A stretch of 64,000 nt of DNA from Prevotella sp. Its GTDB lineage: Bacteria; Bacteroidota; Bacteroidia; Bacteroidales; Bacteroidaceae. This document shows positions 1-7,560 of this stretch, piece by piece; within the stretch, counting starts at the first letter, position 1; every line of letters starts with the position of its first letter. The notes beneath the pieces were generated by a model. That model searched no databases. It saw only the letters and a list, made by a program, of their open reading frames with translations, and was not told the origin of the DNA. The position numbers were made by a program, and so were the translations under genes. The stretch is taken from NCBI GenBank assembly GCA_017410365.1, contig JAFQQY010000019.1, forward strand, positions 1-64,000. The letters run 5' to 3'.

Positions 1-155
1 ATGTTTTTAAAAATTTAATTAATTAAATAAATAGTTTTACTATTCTTATTATTTTATTTTTTATTCTCTCTTATAATACGCTTTCGCCCTATACTATAGA
101 TTTAACATTACCAAAAACAATCTGCATCTCGCGTGCGGAGACACAAATTTCGATG

Positions 156-187
156 CAAATATAGATATAAATCTGAAATCTTGCAAA
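156..187 (-). promoter_or_regulatory. Bacteroidota-type promoter reading leftward out of the window
   Basis: On the minus strand a TTTG box (184-187) is followed after exactly 20 bases by TATATTTG (156-163). This matches the Bacteroidota sigma-ABfr consensus TTTG-N19-21-TAnnTTTG. Transcription would start near 149 and run off the left edge, so the first gene to the left is probably leftward. Positions 1-285 hold no convincing gene; 1-110 is very A/T-rich. Confidence 0.6.
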
Positions 188-285
188 TAAAATTGAAGTT
201 TTTTTATTATTTCCCTAGAAAAAATGCTTTACTTCAATATTTAGTGCCACATCTCCCTAGTTATAGGGCTTTGCGACGATTTGTG

Positions 286-1722
286 TTAGAATTCAGCTGT
301 CTTTGGTGTGCGAGGGAAAGGAATGACGTCGCGGATGTTCTGCATTCCTGTCACAAACAGAATGAGACGCTCGAAGCCTAAGCCGAATCCGGCGTGCGGA
401 CATGAGCCCCAACGGCGTGTATCAAGATACCACCAGAGTTTGTCGGTCTCCATCTGGCGACGGTCGATTTCCGCCATCAGTTTGTCGTAGCTTTCCTCAC
501 GAACAGAACCGCCGATAATCTCACCAATCTGTGGGAAGAGAACGTCGGTTCCCTGCATTGTAGGACCAGGAGCCACACATCCCTTATATCCAACAGAGCC
601 TTCACCCTCAGCAGCATTCTGCTTCATATAGAACGCCTTGATAGCTGTTGGGTAGTCGGTCATGATGACTGGCTTCTTGAAATGCTCCTCCACGAGATAG
701 CGCTCATGCTCAGAAGCGAGGTCATCGCCCCAGTTGCATGGGAACTCGAACTTCTTGCCGTTCTTGATTGCCTCTTGCAGAATCTCAATACCCTTAGTGT
801 AAGGCAGGCGCACGAAGCTATCTTTCAATACACCCTCAAGACGCTGGATAAGAGTCTTGTCAATCATCTTGTTGAGGAACTCAAGGTCGTCCTTGCAATT
901 ATCAAGTGCCCAACGCACACAATACTTGATGAAATCTTCCTCAAGGTCCATCAGTTCTTCCTGGTCAAGGAACGCAACCTCAGGTTCAATCATCCAGAAC
1001 TCAGCAAGATGGCGTGGAGTATTACTGTTCTCAGCACGGAAAGTTGGACCGAAGGTGTAGATAGCACCAAGCGCAGTAGCACCCAATTCACCCTCAAGCT
1101 GACCGCTCACGGTGAGTGATGTCTGCTGACCGAAGAAATCGTCGTCATAGATAATCTTGCCTTCTTCGTCCTTCTTCAGGTCATACAGGTTCTTTGTTGT
1201 TACCTGGAACATGTTTCCTGCACCTTCACAGTCGCTGGCTGTGATGATAGGTGTATGGAAATAGAAGAATCCATGCTCGTGGAAGTACTGATGTATGGCA
1301 ATAGCCATATTGTGACGGATGCGCATAACGGCTCCGAATGTGTTTGTACGCAGACGCATGTGAGCATGCTGGCGCATGAACTCAAAGCTCTGTCCCTTCT
1401 TCTGCATTGGATAGTCGTTACCACAAGCGCCATAGAGTTCGAGCGACTCGCACTGAATCTCTACCGACTGGCCTGCACCCTGACTCTCAACCAATGTACC
1501 GGTTGCACTGATACATGAACCGGTTGTTATCTGCTTGAGAAGGTTTTCGTCAAACTTAGATGGATCTACAACCACCTGTACATTATTAATAGTAGAACCG
1601 TCGTTCAAGGCAATGAAATCGACGGCCTTGCTGCTACGATGAGTACGCACCCATCCCTTAACGGTTACTGTTGCGCCGAAATCTGTTGATTTCAGTACGC
1701 TTACTATTTTTGTTCTTTTCAT
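286..1722 (-). CDS. asnS: Asparaginyl-tRNA synthetase
   Basis: Charges tRNA-Asn with asparagine in the cytoplasm. The 478-residue protein has the class IIb layout: an N-terminal OB-fold anticodon-binding domain (about residues 15-115) opening with the KGWVRTHR strand, then the catalytic domain. Class II motif 2 is visible as [11 protein letters not shown] followed by [11 protein letters not shown], and motif 3 as GFGLGFERL near the C-terminus. The length is typical of bacterial AsnRS. The [11 protein letters not shown] stretch is the AsnRS form rather than the AspRS form. It is the last gene of a leftward set purB, pseudouridine synthase, asnS, separated from the upstream gene by 219 bases of tandem repeats in which I see no -7 box, so transcription from upstream is likely. 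The start ATG is at 1722. Confidence 0.97.
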   Translation of the reverse strand: MKRTKIVSVLKSTDFGATVTVKGWVRTHRSSKAVDFIALNDGSTINNVQVVVDPSKFDENLLKQITTGSCISATGTLVESQGAGQSVEIQCESLELYGACGNDYPMQKKGQSFEFMRQHAHMRLRTNTFGAVMRIRHNMAIAIHQYFHEHGFFYFHTPIITASDCEGAGNMFQVTTKNLYDLKKDEEGKIIYDDDFFGQQTSLTVSGQLEGELGATALGAIYTFGPTFRAENSNTPRHLAEFWMIEPEVAFLDQEELMDLEEDFIKYCVRWALDNCKDDLEFLNKMIDKTLIQRLEGVLKDSFVRLPYTKGIEILQEAIKNGKKFEFPCNWGDDLASEHERYLVEEHFKKPVIMTDYPTAIKAFYMKQNAAEGEGSVGYKGCVAPGPTMQGTDVLFPQIGEIIGGSVREESYDKLMAEIDRRQMETDKLWWYLDTRRWGSCPHAGFGLGFERLILFVTGMQNIRDVIPFPRTPKTAEF

Positions 1723-1735
1723 ATTCTTTTAAGTT

Positions 1736-1842
1736 TACGAGTTAACGAGTTGATAAGTTGATGAGTTGTTTGAGTTGACAAGTTGATGAGTTGACAAGTT
1801 GACGAGTTGACAAGTTGACGAGTTGACAAGTTGCTTGAACTT
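1736..1842. repeat. Degenerate tandem repeat, unit near gagttgacaagttgac
   Basis: Between asnS and the pseudouridine synthase, the words gagttgac, aagttgac and gagttgat recur back to back with few interruptions for about 105 bases. The unit differs from the repeat that follows it at 1855-1937. Confidence 0.8.
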
Positions 1843-1854
1843 GTTAGTATTGTC

Positions 1855-1937
1855 CTCTAACTCCCTTTATCTTCTTTTATCTTCTTTTATCTTCCTCTAA
1901 CTCCCTTTATCTTCTTTTATCCTCCTCTAACTCCTAA
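1855..1937. repeat. Pyrimidine-rich tandem repeat (tatcttctttt / cctctaactccc)
   Basis: Two near-perfect copies of a block made of cctctaactccc followed by tttatcttcttttatc, with extra tatcttctttt units. A similar pyrimidine-rich stretch (tttatctccctctatcttc) occurs before the first fimbrillin gene at about 41660-41703, so the sequence type is dispersed in this genome. Confidence 0.75.
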
Positions 1938-1941
1938 AAAT

Positions 1942-3327
1942 TTACTCATACGCTCCCATGCGCAGACGGTCTACTTCCTCTTCTGTGAGGTAGCGCCAGT
2001 CGCCACGACGGAGGTTCTTCTTTGTAAGACCAGCAAACTGTACGCGGTCGAGCTTTGTCACCTTATAGCCAAGGCTCTCGAATATACGGCGCACGATGCG
2101 GTTCTTTCCGCTATGTATCTCGATGCCTACCTGCTTCTTGTCAACTGGATCTGCATATTCAACTGCATCTGCCTTGATTTCTCCATCTTCAAGAACAATG
2201 CCTTCTGCTATTTGCTGCAAATCATGTGCTGTAACATTTCTGTCAAGATAGACATGATATATCTTCTTCTTCAAAAACTTTGGATGAGTCAGCTTGCTGG
2301 CCATGTCGCCATCGTTGGTCAAGAGAAGCACACCTGTTGTATTGCGGTCAAGACGGCCAACAGGATATATGCGTTCTGTACAAGCATTCTTCACCAAGTC
2401 CATTACGGTCTTGCGCTGCTGCGGGTCGTCGCTGGTTGTCACGTAATCCTTTGGCTTGTTAAGAAGTACATAAACCTTCTTCTCCAATGCAACAGGCTGG
2501 TCATGGAACTTAATCTCGTCAGTACGCATAACCTTTGTTCCGAGCTCTGTTACAACCTCACCGTTAACAGTGACAACACCTGCCTGGATGAACTCATCGG
2601 CTTCACGACGGCTGCAAACACCTGCATTAGCCAAGAACTTGTTTAGACGAACCGGTTCGTTCGGATCGTAATTCTCTTCCTTATATTCTATACGCTTCTT
2701 TAAGCTGTATTTAGCATTTGGATCATATCCCGGTGTGCGTTTGCGGAATCCTCCCTGCTGCTGACCATAGCCACCACGCTGCTGACCATAGCCGCCACGC
2801 TGCTGACCATAACCGCCACGCTGTTGACCATAACCGCCTTGCTGCTGACCATAACCACCCTGCTGCTGACCATAGCCACCCTGCTGCTGACGATAACCAC
2901 CCTGCTGCTGACCATAACCGCCACGCTGCTGACCATAGCCGCCACGCTGCTGACCATAACCGCCACGCTGCTGACCGTAGCCGCCACGCTGCTGACCATA
3001 GCCACCACGCTGCTGACCATAACCGCCCTGCTGCTGACCATAGCCGCCAGCATTATTATAACGTGGACGATATGACGGACGCTGAGGAGCACCACCCTGT
3101 AAAGCAGCGCCGAATCCCTCAGGACGGAATCCGCCTTCGTCTTCCTTGTTTCTGTTGTAATTTGCGCGTTCCGGATTATATGAACGCTGTGCATTGCTAA
3201 TGCGAGGACGCGGAGAGCGACCTGCCGCACGATAATTTTGGTAGTTTCCTGTAGACTGATAGCCCTCACGGTTACCTGTCTGCTCTGCAGACATTCCTTC
3301 CTGTTTCTTCTCGTTTTCTAATTCCAT
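1942..3327 (-). CDS. RsuA/RluB-family pseudouridine synthase with long GGYGQQR tail
   Basis: Isomerises uridine to pseudouridine in rRNA; the family includes RsuA, RluB, RluE and RluF, and sequence alone does not settle the target. Residues 1-93 are polar and Arg/Asn-rich. Residues 94-191 are exactly fourteen consecutive heptads of GGYGQQR or GGYGQQQ (one GGYRQQQ). An S4 RNA-binding domain follows (about 224-285, [20 protein letters not shown]), then the synthase domain with the catalytic motif GRLDRNTTG (Asp327). The fused length of 461 compares with about 230-290 for enzymes without the tail. Low-complexity Gly/Tyr/Gln/Arg tails of this sort are known in RNA-binding proteins and may add weak RNA binding or condensate formation, which is inference here. 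The 21-base DNA repeat (2755-3048) is prone to length change. Confidence 0.93.
   Translation of the reverse strand: MELENEKKQEGMSAEQTGNREGYQSTGNYQNYRAAGRSPRPRISNAQRSYNPERANYNRNKEDEGGFRPEGFGAALQGGAPQRPSYRPRYNNAGGYGQQQGGYGQQRGGYGQQRGGYGQQRGGYGQQRGGYGQQRGGYGQQQGGYRQQQGGYGQQQGGYGQQQGGYGQQRGGYGQQRGGYGQQRGGYGQQQGGFRKRTPGYDPNAKYSLKKRIEYKEENYDPNEPVRLNKFLANAGVCSRREADEFIQAGVVTVNGEVVTELGTKVMRTDEIKFHDQPVALEKKVYVLLNKPKDYVTTSDDPQQRKTVMDLVKNACTERIYPVGRLDRNTTGVLLLTNDGDMASKLTHPKFLKKKIYHVYLDRNVTAHDLQQIAEGIVLEDGEIKADAVEYADPVDKKQVGIEIHSGKNRIVRRIFESLGYKVTKLDRVQFAGLTKKNLRRGDWRYLTEEEVDRLRMGAYE
2755..3048 (-). repeat. Fourteen-copy 21-bp coding repeat
   Basis: In-frame DNA repeat coding for the GGYGQQ(R/Q) heptads of the pseudouridine synthase. 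The copies are nearly identical and vary mainly in the CGT or CAG codon at heptad position 7 and in Gly codon third bases. Unit loss or gain would keep the frame. Confidence 0.92.
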
Positions 3328-3447
3328 AATAATTCTCTTTGTGTTTTAATTAATAATGTATAGCCTCACGGCTCTGTTTTTCTTTTTGCTTTTTTATGGG
3401 TCTAATGAGGCTCATGGAGCCTCTGGGTCTTGTAAATCCTTTTTAAT

Positions 3448-4794
3448 TTAAATACCAGTATAAGTGTGTGGGGTGATAGCCATCAGCTCTGCCTTTACTT
3501 CATCGCTGACATCAAGTCCCTGAATAAACTCGTGTATTGTTTCTTCTGTCATTTTGGTGTTGGTTCGCGTAAGGGCTTTCAATGCCTCATACGGATTAGG
3601 ATAAGCCTCACGGCGCAAGATTGTCTGTATAGCTTCAGCAACAACAGCCCAAGTGTTGTCCAAATCGGCTGCAATGCTCTCACTGTTCAATATCAGTTTG
3701 CGCAAGCCCTTCAATGTGCTATGGAAAGCAATCACGCTATGCCCCATTGGCACTCCCACATTGCGAAGTACTGTTGAGTCGGTAAGGTCGCGCTGCAAGC
3801 GACTTACTGGAAGTTTCTCTGCCAGAAACTGCAACACAGCGTTGGACATGCCAAGATTACCCTCGCTATTTTCAAAGTCTATCGGATTCACCTTATGAGG
3901 CATTGCACTAGAACCTACCTCACCTGCCTTAATCTTCTGCTTGAAATACTCCATTGAGATATACATCCAGAAGTCACGGTCAAGGTCTATCACGATAGTG
4001 TTCACACGACGCATAGCATCGAACACCGCACCCATAAAGTCGTAGTTGCTAATCTGCGTAGTGTATTGTTCGCGCTTCAAGCCAAGCTTCTCGCTAACAA
4101 ACTTATTTCCAAACTCACGCCAGTCATACTGAGGATAAGCCACGTGATGAGCATTATAATTACCTGTTGCCCCACCGAACTTAGCGGTAAGCGGCACTGC
4201 CTTCAATGAATCAAGCTGCTGCTCCAGACGATAGACGAACACCATGACTTCCTTGCCAAGGCGGGTTGGAGATGCAGGCTGTCCGTGTGTCTTTGCCAAC
4301 ATAGAAACATCCTTCCACTCTTCCGCATAGTCTCGCAATTGGCCAATAAGTTCTTCTATGAGCGGATAGAAAACATCTTCAAGAGCCTCCTTGATAGACA
4401 GAGGCACACTGGTATTATTGATATCCTGAGAGGTAAGACCGAAATGCACAAATTCCTTATAAGCATCCAGTCCGCCAATCTTGTCAAATTCTTCCTTGAT
4501 AAAATACTCTACTGCCTTAACATCGTGGTTGGTCACCTTCTCGATGTCCTTCACGTGCTGCGCATCAGCCTCGGTGAAGTTGCGATATATGTCACGCAAC
4601 TTGTCAAACAGATTCTTGTCGAAATCCTGAAGTTGTGGCAATGGCAATTCACAGAGAGTAATGAAGTACTCAATCTCCACGCGCACCCTATAACGGATGA
4701 GTGCATACTCTGAAAAATACTCTGCCAGCTGTGCTGTTTTTCCTCTGTAACGGCCGTCAATAGGCGATACGGCTGTCAATTCACTAAAACTCAT
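3448..4794 (-). CDS. purB: Adenylosuccinate lyase
   Basis: Purine biosynthesis enzyme. It cleaves SAICAR to AICAR plus fumarate, and adenylosuccinate to AMP plus fumarate. The 448-residue protein has the fumarase/aspartase superfamily signature SSAMPHKVNP near residue 295 (flexible catalytic loop), the HFGLTSQDIN motif and KTHGQPASPT. Its N-terminus, SPIDGRYRGKTAQLAEYFSEY, is typical of the longer purB subclass seen in E. coli. It is the first gene of the leftward set and has its own promoter (4822-4851). Confidence 0.97.
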   Translation of the reverse strand: MSFSELTAVSPIDGRYRGKTAQLAEYFSEYALIRYRVRVEIEYFITLCELPLPQLQDFDKNLFDKLRDIYRNFTEADAQHVKDIEKVTNHDVKAVEYFIKEEFDKIGGLDAYKEFVHFGLTSQDINNTSVPLSIKEALEDVFYPLIEELIGQLRDYAEEWKDVSMLAKTHGQPASPTRLGKEVMVFVYRLEQQLDSLKAVPLTAKFGGATGNYNAHHVAYPQYDWREFGNKFVSEKLGLKREQYTTQISNYDFMGAVFDAMRRVNTIVIDLDRDFWMYISMEYFKQKIKAGEVGSSAMPHKVNPIDFENSEGNLGMSNAVLQFLAEKLPVSRLQRDLTDSTVLRNVGVPMGHSVIAFHSTLKGLRKLILNSESIAADLDNTWAVVAEAIQTILRREAYPNPYEALKALTRTNTKMTEETIHEFIQGLDVSDEVKAELMAITPHTYTGI

Positions 4795-4821
4795 ATTATA
4801 TGTCTAAATTAATTTAGGCTG

Positions 4822-4851
4822 CAAAGTTAATCATTAAAATTCAATTAACAA
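4822..4851 (-). promoter_or_regulatory. purB promoter
   Basis: On the minus strand a TTG (4849-4851) lies 19 bases before TAACTTTG (4822-4829), matching the Bacteroidota promoter pattern. The predicted start of transcription is near 4815, about 20 bases before the purB ATG. Confidence 0.55.
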
Positions 4852-4874
4852 CAAAAGTTATAATTAAAATAATT

Positions 4875-4903
4875 AAAAAAGCCGCAATCAATTTGATTGC
4901 GGC
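4875..4903 (-). terminator. Rho-independent terminator of the first tRNA-Val gene
   Basis: A perfect 10-bp stem (gccgcaatca / tgattgcggc, 4881-4903) with a 3-base loop is followed on the minus strand by six T (complement of 4875-4880), directly after the tRNA. Confidence 0.85.
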
Positions 4904-4911
4904 AATCTTCG

Positions 4912-4986
4912 TGGGCGTTGACGGATTCGAACCGCCGACCCTCTGCTTGTAAGGCAGATGCTCTAAACCAGCTGAGCTAAACGCCC
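4912..4986 (-). tRNA. tRNA-Val (anticodon UAC), copy 1
   Basis: The 75-base gene starts GGGCGTTTAGCTC on the minus strand. It has an acceptor stem GGGCGTT/AACGCCC, a D arm with GCTCAGCTGGTTTAGAGC, an anticodon stem TCTGC/GCAGA with loop CTTACAA (anticodon TAC), and a T arm with GGTTCGAATCC. The discriminator base is A. CCA is not encoded. It has its own promoter and terminator, and an identical copy lies at 7283-7357. Confidence 0.97.
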
Positions 4987-5006
4987 TTACTTTTCGTAAG
5001 CGAGTG

Positions 5007-5038
5007 CAAAGGTAATAAGTTTTTTTCTAACCACCAAA
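5007..5038 (-). promoter_or_regulatory. Promoter of tRNA-Val copy 1
   Basis: The minus strand reads TTTG (5035-5038), 20 bases, TACCTTTG (5007-5014), an excellent Bacteroidota promoter about 20 bases before the tRNA 5' end. Confidence 0.8.
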
Positions 5039-5055
5039 TTTTCGGGAAACTTTTT

Positions 5056-5170
5056 TTGAGTTAGGGGTTAGGAGTGAGGAGTGAGGAGTTTGGAGTGAAA
5101 AGTTTGGAGTGAAGAGTGAAAAGTGAAAAGCGAGAAGTGAAGAGTAAGAAGCGAAAAGCGAAGAGTGAAA
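5056..5170. repeat. Purine-rich degenerate tandem repeat (gagtttggagtgaa-type)
   Basis: Words such as gagtgagga, gagtttggagtgaa, gagtgaaaa and gcgaagagt recur for about 115 bases between the tRNA promoter and the terminator of the ACT-domain gene. Both strands show open frames only because the unit lacks stops; I call no gene. Confidence 0.7.
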
Positions 5171-5203
5171 AAGCCTCCCCTCCCTCGGAGGGGCAGGGGG
5201 AGG
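5168..5203 (-). terminator. G/C-rich hairpin terminator after the ACT-domain gene
   Basis: On the minus strand cctcccc / ggggagg arms (5174-5180 and 5197-5203), with an inner cccctcc/ggaggg pairing, are followed by five T (complement of 5168-5172). The same cctcccc-ccctccgaaggagggg word appears near 9284-9319, 10619-10649 and 10746-10775. Confidence 0.6.
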
Positions 5204-5295
5204 TTCCATATATATAATAAGGTATATATATAATAATGTGTAATATAAGACAAATGGCGCAAGAGACTCCGTTGAGCACCTGCGCCATTTATTAT

Positions 5296-5721
5296 TTAGA
5301 GCTTATACAAATCGTTGGCTGCTATCAAGTCGACTTTCTTCTCTGCAAGAATTTTGTCGCAACTTTCCAAATCCGTTGGGCGAATGATTACATTTGCCAC
5401 ATCGCCATTGGCGAATGAATACATATACTCTATGAATACACCATTATCTGAAAGATATTCAAGTACCTTTGCCAACGAACCGCTGATGTTCGGACATGAG
5501 AAGCCAATAACATCGGTTATCTTAACAGCGAAATTTGCTTCTTTCAAAACTTTATATGCCTTTTCTGGATCAGAAACGATACAGCGCAGAATACCGAAAT
5601 CAGAATTATCGGCAATGCTCATCGCTGAAAGATTTACCCCAGCCCTACCCAACACTTCTGTAACTTCGGTTAGGCGTCCTGACTTATTCTCAAGAAAAAC
5701 GGACAACTGTTTTGCTAACAT
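5296..5721 (-). CDS. Tandem ACT-domain protein
   Basis: The 141-residue protein is two ACT domains with little else: residues 1-70 open with KQLSVFLENKSGRLTEVTEVL, and residues 71-141 hold ISGSLAKVLEYLSDNGVFIEY. ACT domains bind amino acids as allosteric ligands. A stand-alone double-ACT protein next to a phenylacetate-CoA ligase is common in Bacteroidota and in anaerobes that handle aryl-pyruvates from amino-acid breakdown, so it may sense an aromatic or branched amino acid. That role is inferred from context. It lies 49 bases downstream of paaK on the same strand and is probably cotranscribed. It ends at the G/C-rich hairpin at 5168-5203. Confidence 0.9.
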   Translation of the reverse strand: MLAKQLSVFLENKSGRLTEVTEVLGRAGVNLSAMSIADNSDFGILRCIVSDPEKAYKVLKEANFAVKITDVIGFSCPNISGSLAKVLEYLSDNGVFIEYMYSFANGDVANVIIRPTDLESCDKILAEKKVDLIAANDLYKL

Positions 5722-5770
5722 AATAATTCGTTTTTAGATTGTTTTGATTACACTTAACTTAATGGGCTAA

Positions 5771-7069
5771 TTACAGTTTGCGATTATCAATCACACGCTT
5801 AGCCTTACCTGTACTGCGCTCAATACCCTTAGGTTCAACCAGCTTTACCTTGAAACCGATACCGGTTATGCTGCGAAGCTCTGCTTCCAACTTCTTCTGC
5901 AAGCCAACCATCTGAGCCATTTCGTCTACAAAATACTCTTCCTTTACTTCTACCCTCAATTCGCAAGTATCAGTATTGTTTACTCTGTCAACCACAAGAA
6001 GGTAGTGAGGCTCAAACTCCTTCAGGCTCAAAATGACAGCCTCGATTTGAGTTGGGAACACATTGACACCACGAATGATAAGCATGTCGTCGCAACGGCC
6101 CAGAATTCTATCCATTCTTACAAGAGTACGTCCGCATTCGCACTTGTCGTAATGCAACGCTGTAAGATCGTGGGTACGGTAGCGCAACAGCGGCATTCCC
6201 TCTTTGGTAAGATGAGTGAAGCAAAGCTCACCCAACGTACCCTCCGGCAGCGGCTCGCCTGTTTTCGGGTCAACAATTTCCGGATAATAATAGTCCTCGT
6301 TAAGGTGAGTGCCGCATTGGAAACTACATTCATATCCGACACCAGGACCTGCGACCTCGCTCAAGCCATATATATCGTATGCCTTTATTCCGAGCAGCGA
6401 CTCCAGTTCACGACGCATATTCTCCGTCCAAGGTTCTGCACCGAATGCACCTACGCGCAGCTTGAACTCATCGCGCGGATAACCCGACTCCTTCATTGCC
6501 TCTCCAAGGAACATCGCATAGGAAGGAGTGCAGCACAACACACTAGCGCCGAAGTCGTGCATCAGAGTAATCTGCTTTTGAGTATTGCCCGATGACATAG
6601 GAATCACACTGGCTCCAATATTTGTTGCTCCGTCGTGAGCACCTAGTCCGCCGGTAAACAGGCCATAGCCGTAAGACACTTGGAATATATCTTCTTTTGT
6701 TGCTCCATATGCAGCAAATGCACGCGAAATGCTCTCTGCCCACGTTGCCAAATCCTTTCGTGTGTAAAGCACGACCACAGGCTTGCCCGTGGTACCAGAT
6801 GAAGCGTGTATTCTGACAATCTCGCTCATCGGCACAGCTGCAAGACCGAACGGATAGTTGTCGCGAAGGTCCAACTTGTCAGTAAACGGCAACTTAGAAA
6901 TGTCTTCTATTCCTTTAATATCATCAGGAGTTATATCCATCTCCTGAAATTTCTTACGGTAGAACGGTGTGTTGTGATATACATACTCAACCATTTTCTT
7001 CAATCGGATGCTCTGAATCTCGCGCAACTGTTCGCGACTCATGCATTCCATACTCTCATTCCATATCAT
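5771..7069 (-). CDS. paaK: Phenylacetate-CoA ligase
   Basis: Adenylate-forming enzyme (AMP-binding superfamily) that converts phenylacetate, and possibly other aryl acetates, plus ATP and CoA to the thioester. The 432-residue length is normal for PaaK. The phosphate-binding loop HASSGTTGKPVVV spans about residues 88-100. A YGLSEVAGPG core motif and a C-terminal PaaK-type lid domain (from about residue 335, with GRCDDMLIIRGVNVFPTQIE) are visible. In anaerobic gut bacteria it often acts with indolepyruvate:ferredoxin oxidoreductase in aromatic amino-acid fermentation; no such genes are in this window. The -7 box TATATTTG lies at 7105-7112, and an unusual palindrome array (7150-7222) sits just upstream, so regulation by a DNA-binding protein is likely. 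Confidence 0.95.
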   Translation of the reverse strand: MIWNESMECMSREQLREIQSIRLKKMVEYVYHNTPFYRKKFQEMDITPDDIKGIEDISKLPFTDKLDLRDNYPFGLAAVPMSEIVRIHASSGTTGKPVVVLYTRKDLATWAESISRAFAAYGATKEDIFQVSYGYGLFTGGLGAHDGATNIGASVIPMSSGNTQKQITLMHDFGASVLCCTPSYAMFLGEAMKESGYPRDEFKLRVGAFGAEPWTENMRRELESLLGIKAYDIYGLSEVAGPGVGYECSFQCGTHLNEDYYYPEIVDPKTGEPLPEGTLGELCFTHLTKEGMPLLRYRTHDLTALHYDKCECGRTLVRMDRILGRCDDMLIIRGVNVFPTQIEAVILSLKEFEPHYLLVVDRVNNTDTCELRVEVKEEYFVDEMAQMVGLQKKLEAELRSITGIGFKVKLVEPKGIERSTGKAKRVIDNRKL

Positions 7070-7104
7070 AATTCAGTTTTTTAGAATTGGTTATTTTGGT
7101 TGTG

Positions 7105-7112
7105 CAAATATA
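7105..7112 (-). promoter_or_regulatory. paaK -7 box
   Basis: TATATTTG on the minus strand, 35 bases before the paaK ATG. The -33 region shows only TTG at a slightly long 22-base spacing, which suggests an activator-dependent or weak promoter. Confidence 0.5.
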
Positions 7113-7149
7113 CAAAAAAGATTGTATTTCTTGGCAATAATATGCAAAT

Positions 7150-7222
7150 AATTTGGTATACAGGCAATATACCATCGGTATACACGGCATATACCATCGG
7201 TATATACGGAGTATACCAAATT
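7150..7222. promoter_or_regulatory. Array of GTATACC half-sites upstream of paaK (candidate operator)
   Basis: Six copies of GTATACC or close variants in alternating orientation. An outer inverted pair aatttggtatac (7150-7161) and gtataccaaatt (7211-7222) encloses two copies of the palindrome TATACC-ATC-GGTATA (7168-7182 and 7190-7204) spaced 22 bp apart, that is two helical turns. It lies immediately upstream of the paaK promoter and just past the terminator of the second tRNA-Val. Binding by a dimeric regulator is inference. Confidence 0.6.
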
Positions 7223-7246
7223 TGGAGACTGGTTTGTATGGAAATG

Positions 7247-7271
7247 AAAAAAGTTCTGCAATGTGCAGAAC
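7247..7271 (-). terminator. Terminator of the second tRNA-Val gene
   Basis: An 8-bp perfect stem (gttctgca / tgcagaac, 7253-7271) with loop atg is followed on the minus strand by six T (complement of 7247-7252). The stem sequence is unrelated to that of copy 1, so the duplication did not include the terminator. Confidence 0.8.
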
Positions 7272-7282
7272 CCTAATCTTTG

Positions 7283-7357
7283 TGGGCGTTGACGGATTCG
7301 AACCGCCGACCCTCTGCTTGTAAGGCAGATGCTCTAAACCAGCTGAGCTAAACGCCC
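7283..7357 (-). tRNA. tRNA-Val (anticodon UAC), copy 2
   Basis: Identical over all 75 bases to the gene at 4912-4986, with the same TAC anticodon in loop CTTACAA. Discriminator A, no encoded CCA. Confidence 0.97.
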
Positions 7358-7377
7358 TTACTTTTCGTAAGCGAGTG

Positions 7378-7409
7378 CAAAGGTAAGAAGTTTTTTTCTA
7401 ACCACCAAA
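7378..7409 (-). promoter_or_regulatory. Promoter of tRNA-Val copy 2
   Basis: TTTG (7406-7409), 20 bases, TACCTTTG (7378-7385) on the minus strand. One spacer base differs from copy 1. Confidence 0.8.
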
Positions 7410-7476
7410 TTTTTTACGACATTTTTTCAATATAATTATATTTTCAAGCTTTCAAGGCAGTTTTTAAGCTTTACAT

Positions 7477-7507
7477 TTTGCTAATTTGCAAGTTTTAGTT
7501 ATATTTG
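7477..7507 (+). promoter_or_regulatory. Promoter of the GH35-like gene
   Basis: TTTG (7477-7480), 19 bases, TATATTTG (7500-7507). The predicted transcript starts near 7514, about 47 bases before the ATG at 7561. Confidence 0.7.
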
Positions 7508-7560
7508 CATTCACAACTACGTAATCTACATTTAACAAACAATTAATTCAACTTTTATCT

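Larger units (their letters stand above)
4904..5042 (-). repeat. 139-bp direct repeat carrying tRNA-Val and its promoter, copy 1
   Basis: This segment matches 7275-7413 at 137 of 139 positions, differing at 4910 and at one base in the promoter spacer. It includes the whole tRNA, the leader and the -7 and -33 boxes, and stops right after the -33 TTTG. The duplicated unit is therefore exactly a self-contained transcription unit without its terminator. Confidence 0.9.
7275..7413 (-). repeat. 139-bp direct repeat carrying tRNA-Val and its promoter, copy 2
   Basis: Second copy of the unit at 4904-5042 in the same orientation. Together they bracket a 2.2-kb block holding paaK and the ACT gene. Confidence 0.9.

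Noticed and set aside
133..381. Open frame on the plus strand at the left edge
   Set aside because: It overlaps the end of asnS, has no family signature, and the first part crosses A/T-rich non-coding DNA with a minus-strand promoter.
1736..1842. CRISPR array
   Set aside because: The units are 8-16 bases, contiguous and degenerate, without unique spacers.
2718..3269. Long repetitive open frames antisense or out of frame in the pseudouridine synthase gene
   Set aside because: They arise from the 21-bp repeat read in other frames; only the minus-strand frame gives the S4 and synthase domains.
5027..5288. Three short leftward frames rich in Ser/Phe/Leu between the tRNA and the ACT gene
   Set aside because: They are readings of the gagtgaaaag repeat; they share sequence because the repeat lacks stop codons.
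4875..7413. Integrative element using tRNA-Val as attachment site
   Set aside because: No integrase or mobility gene lies between the two tRNAs; the repeat covers the promoter and whole tRNA rather than the tRNA 3' end alone.
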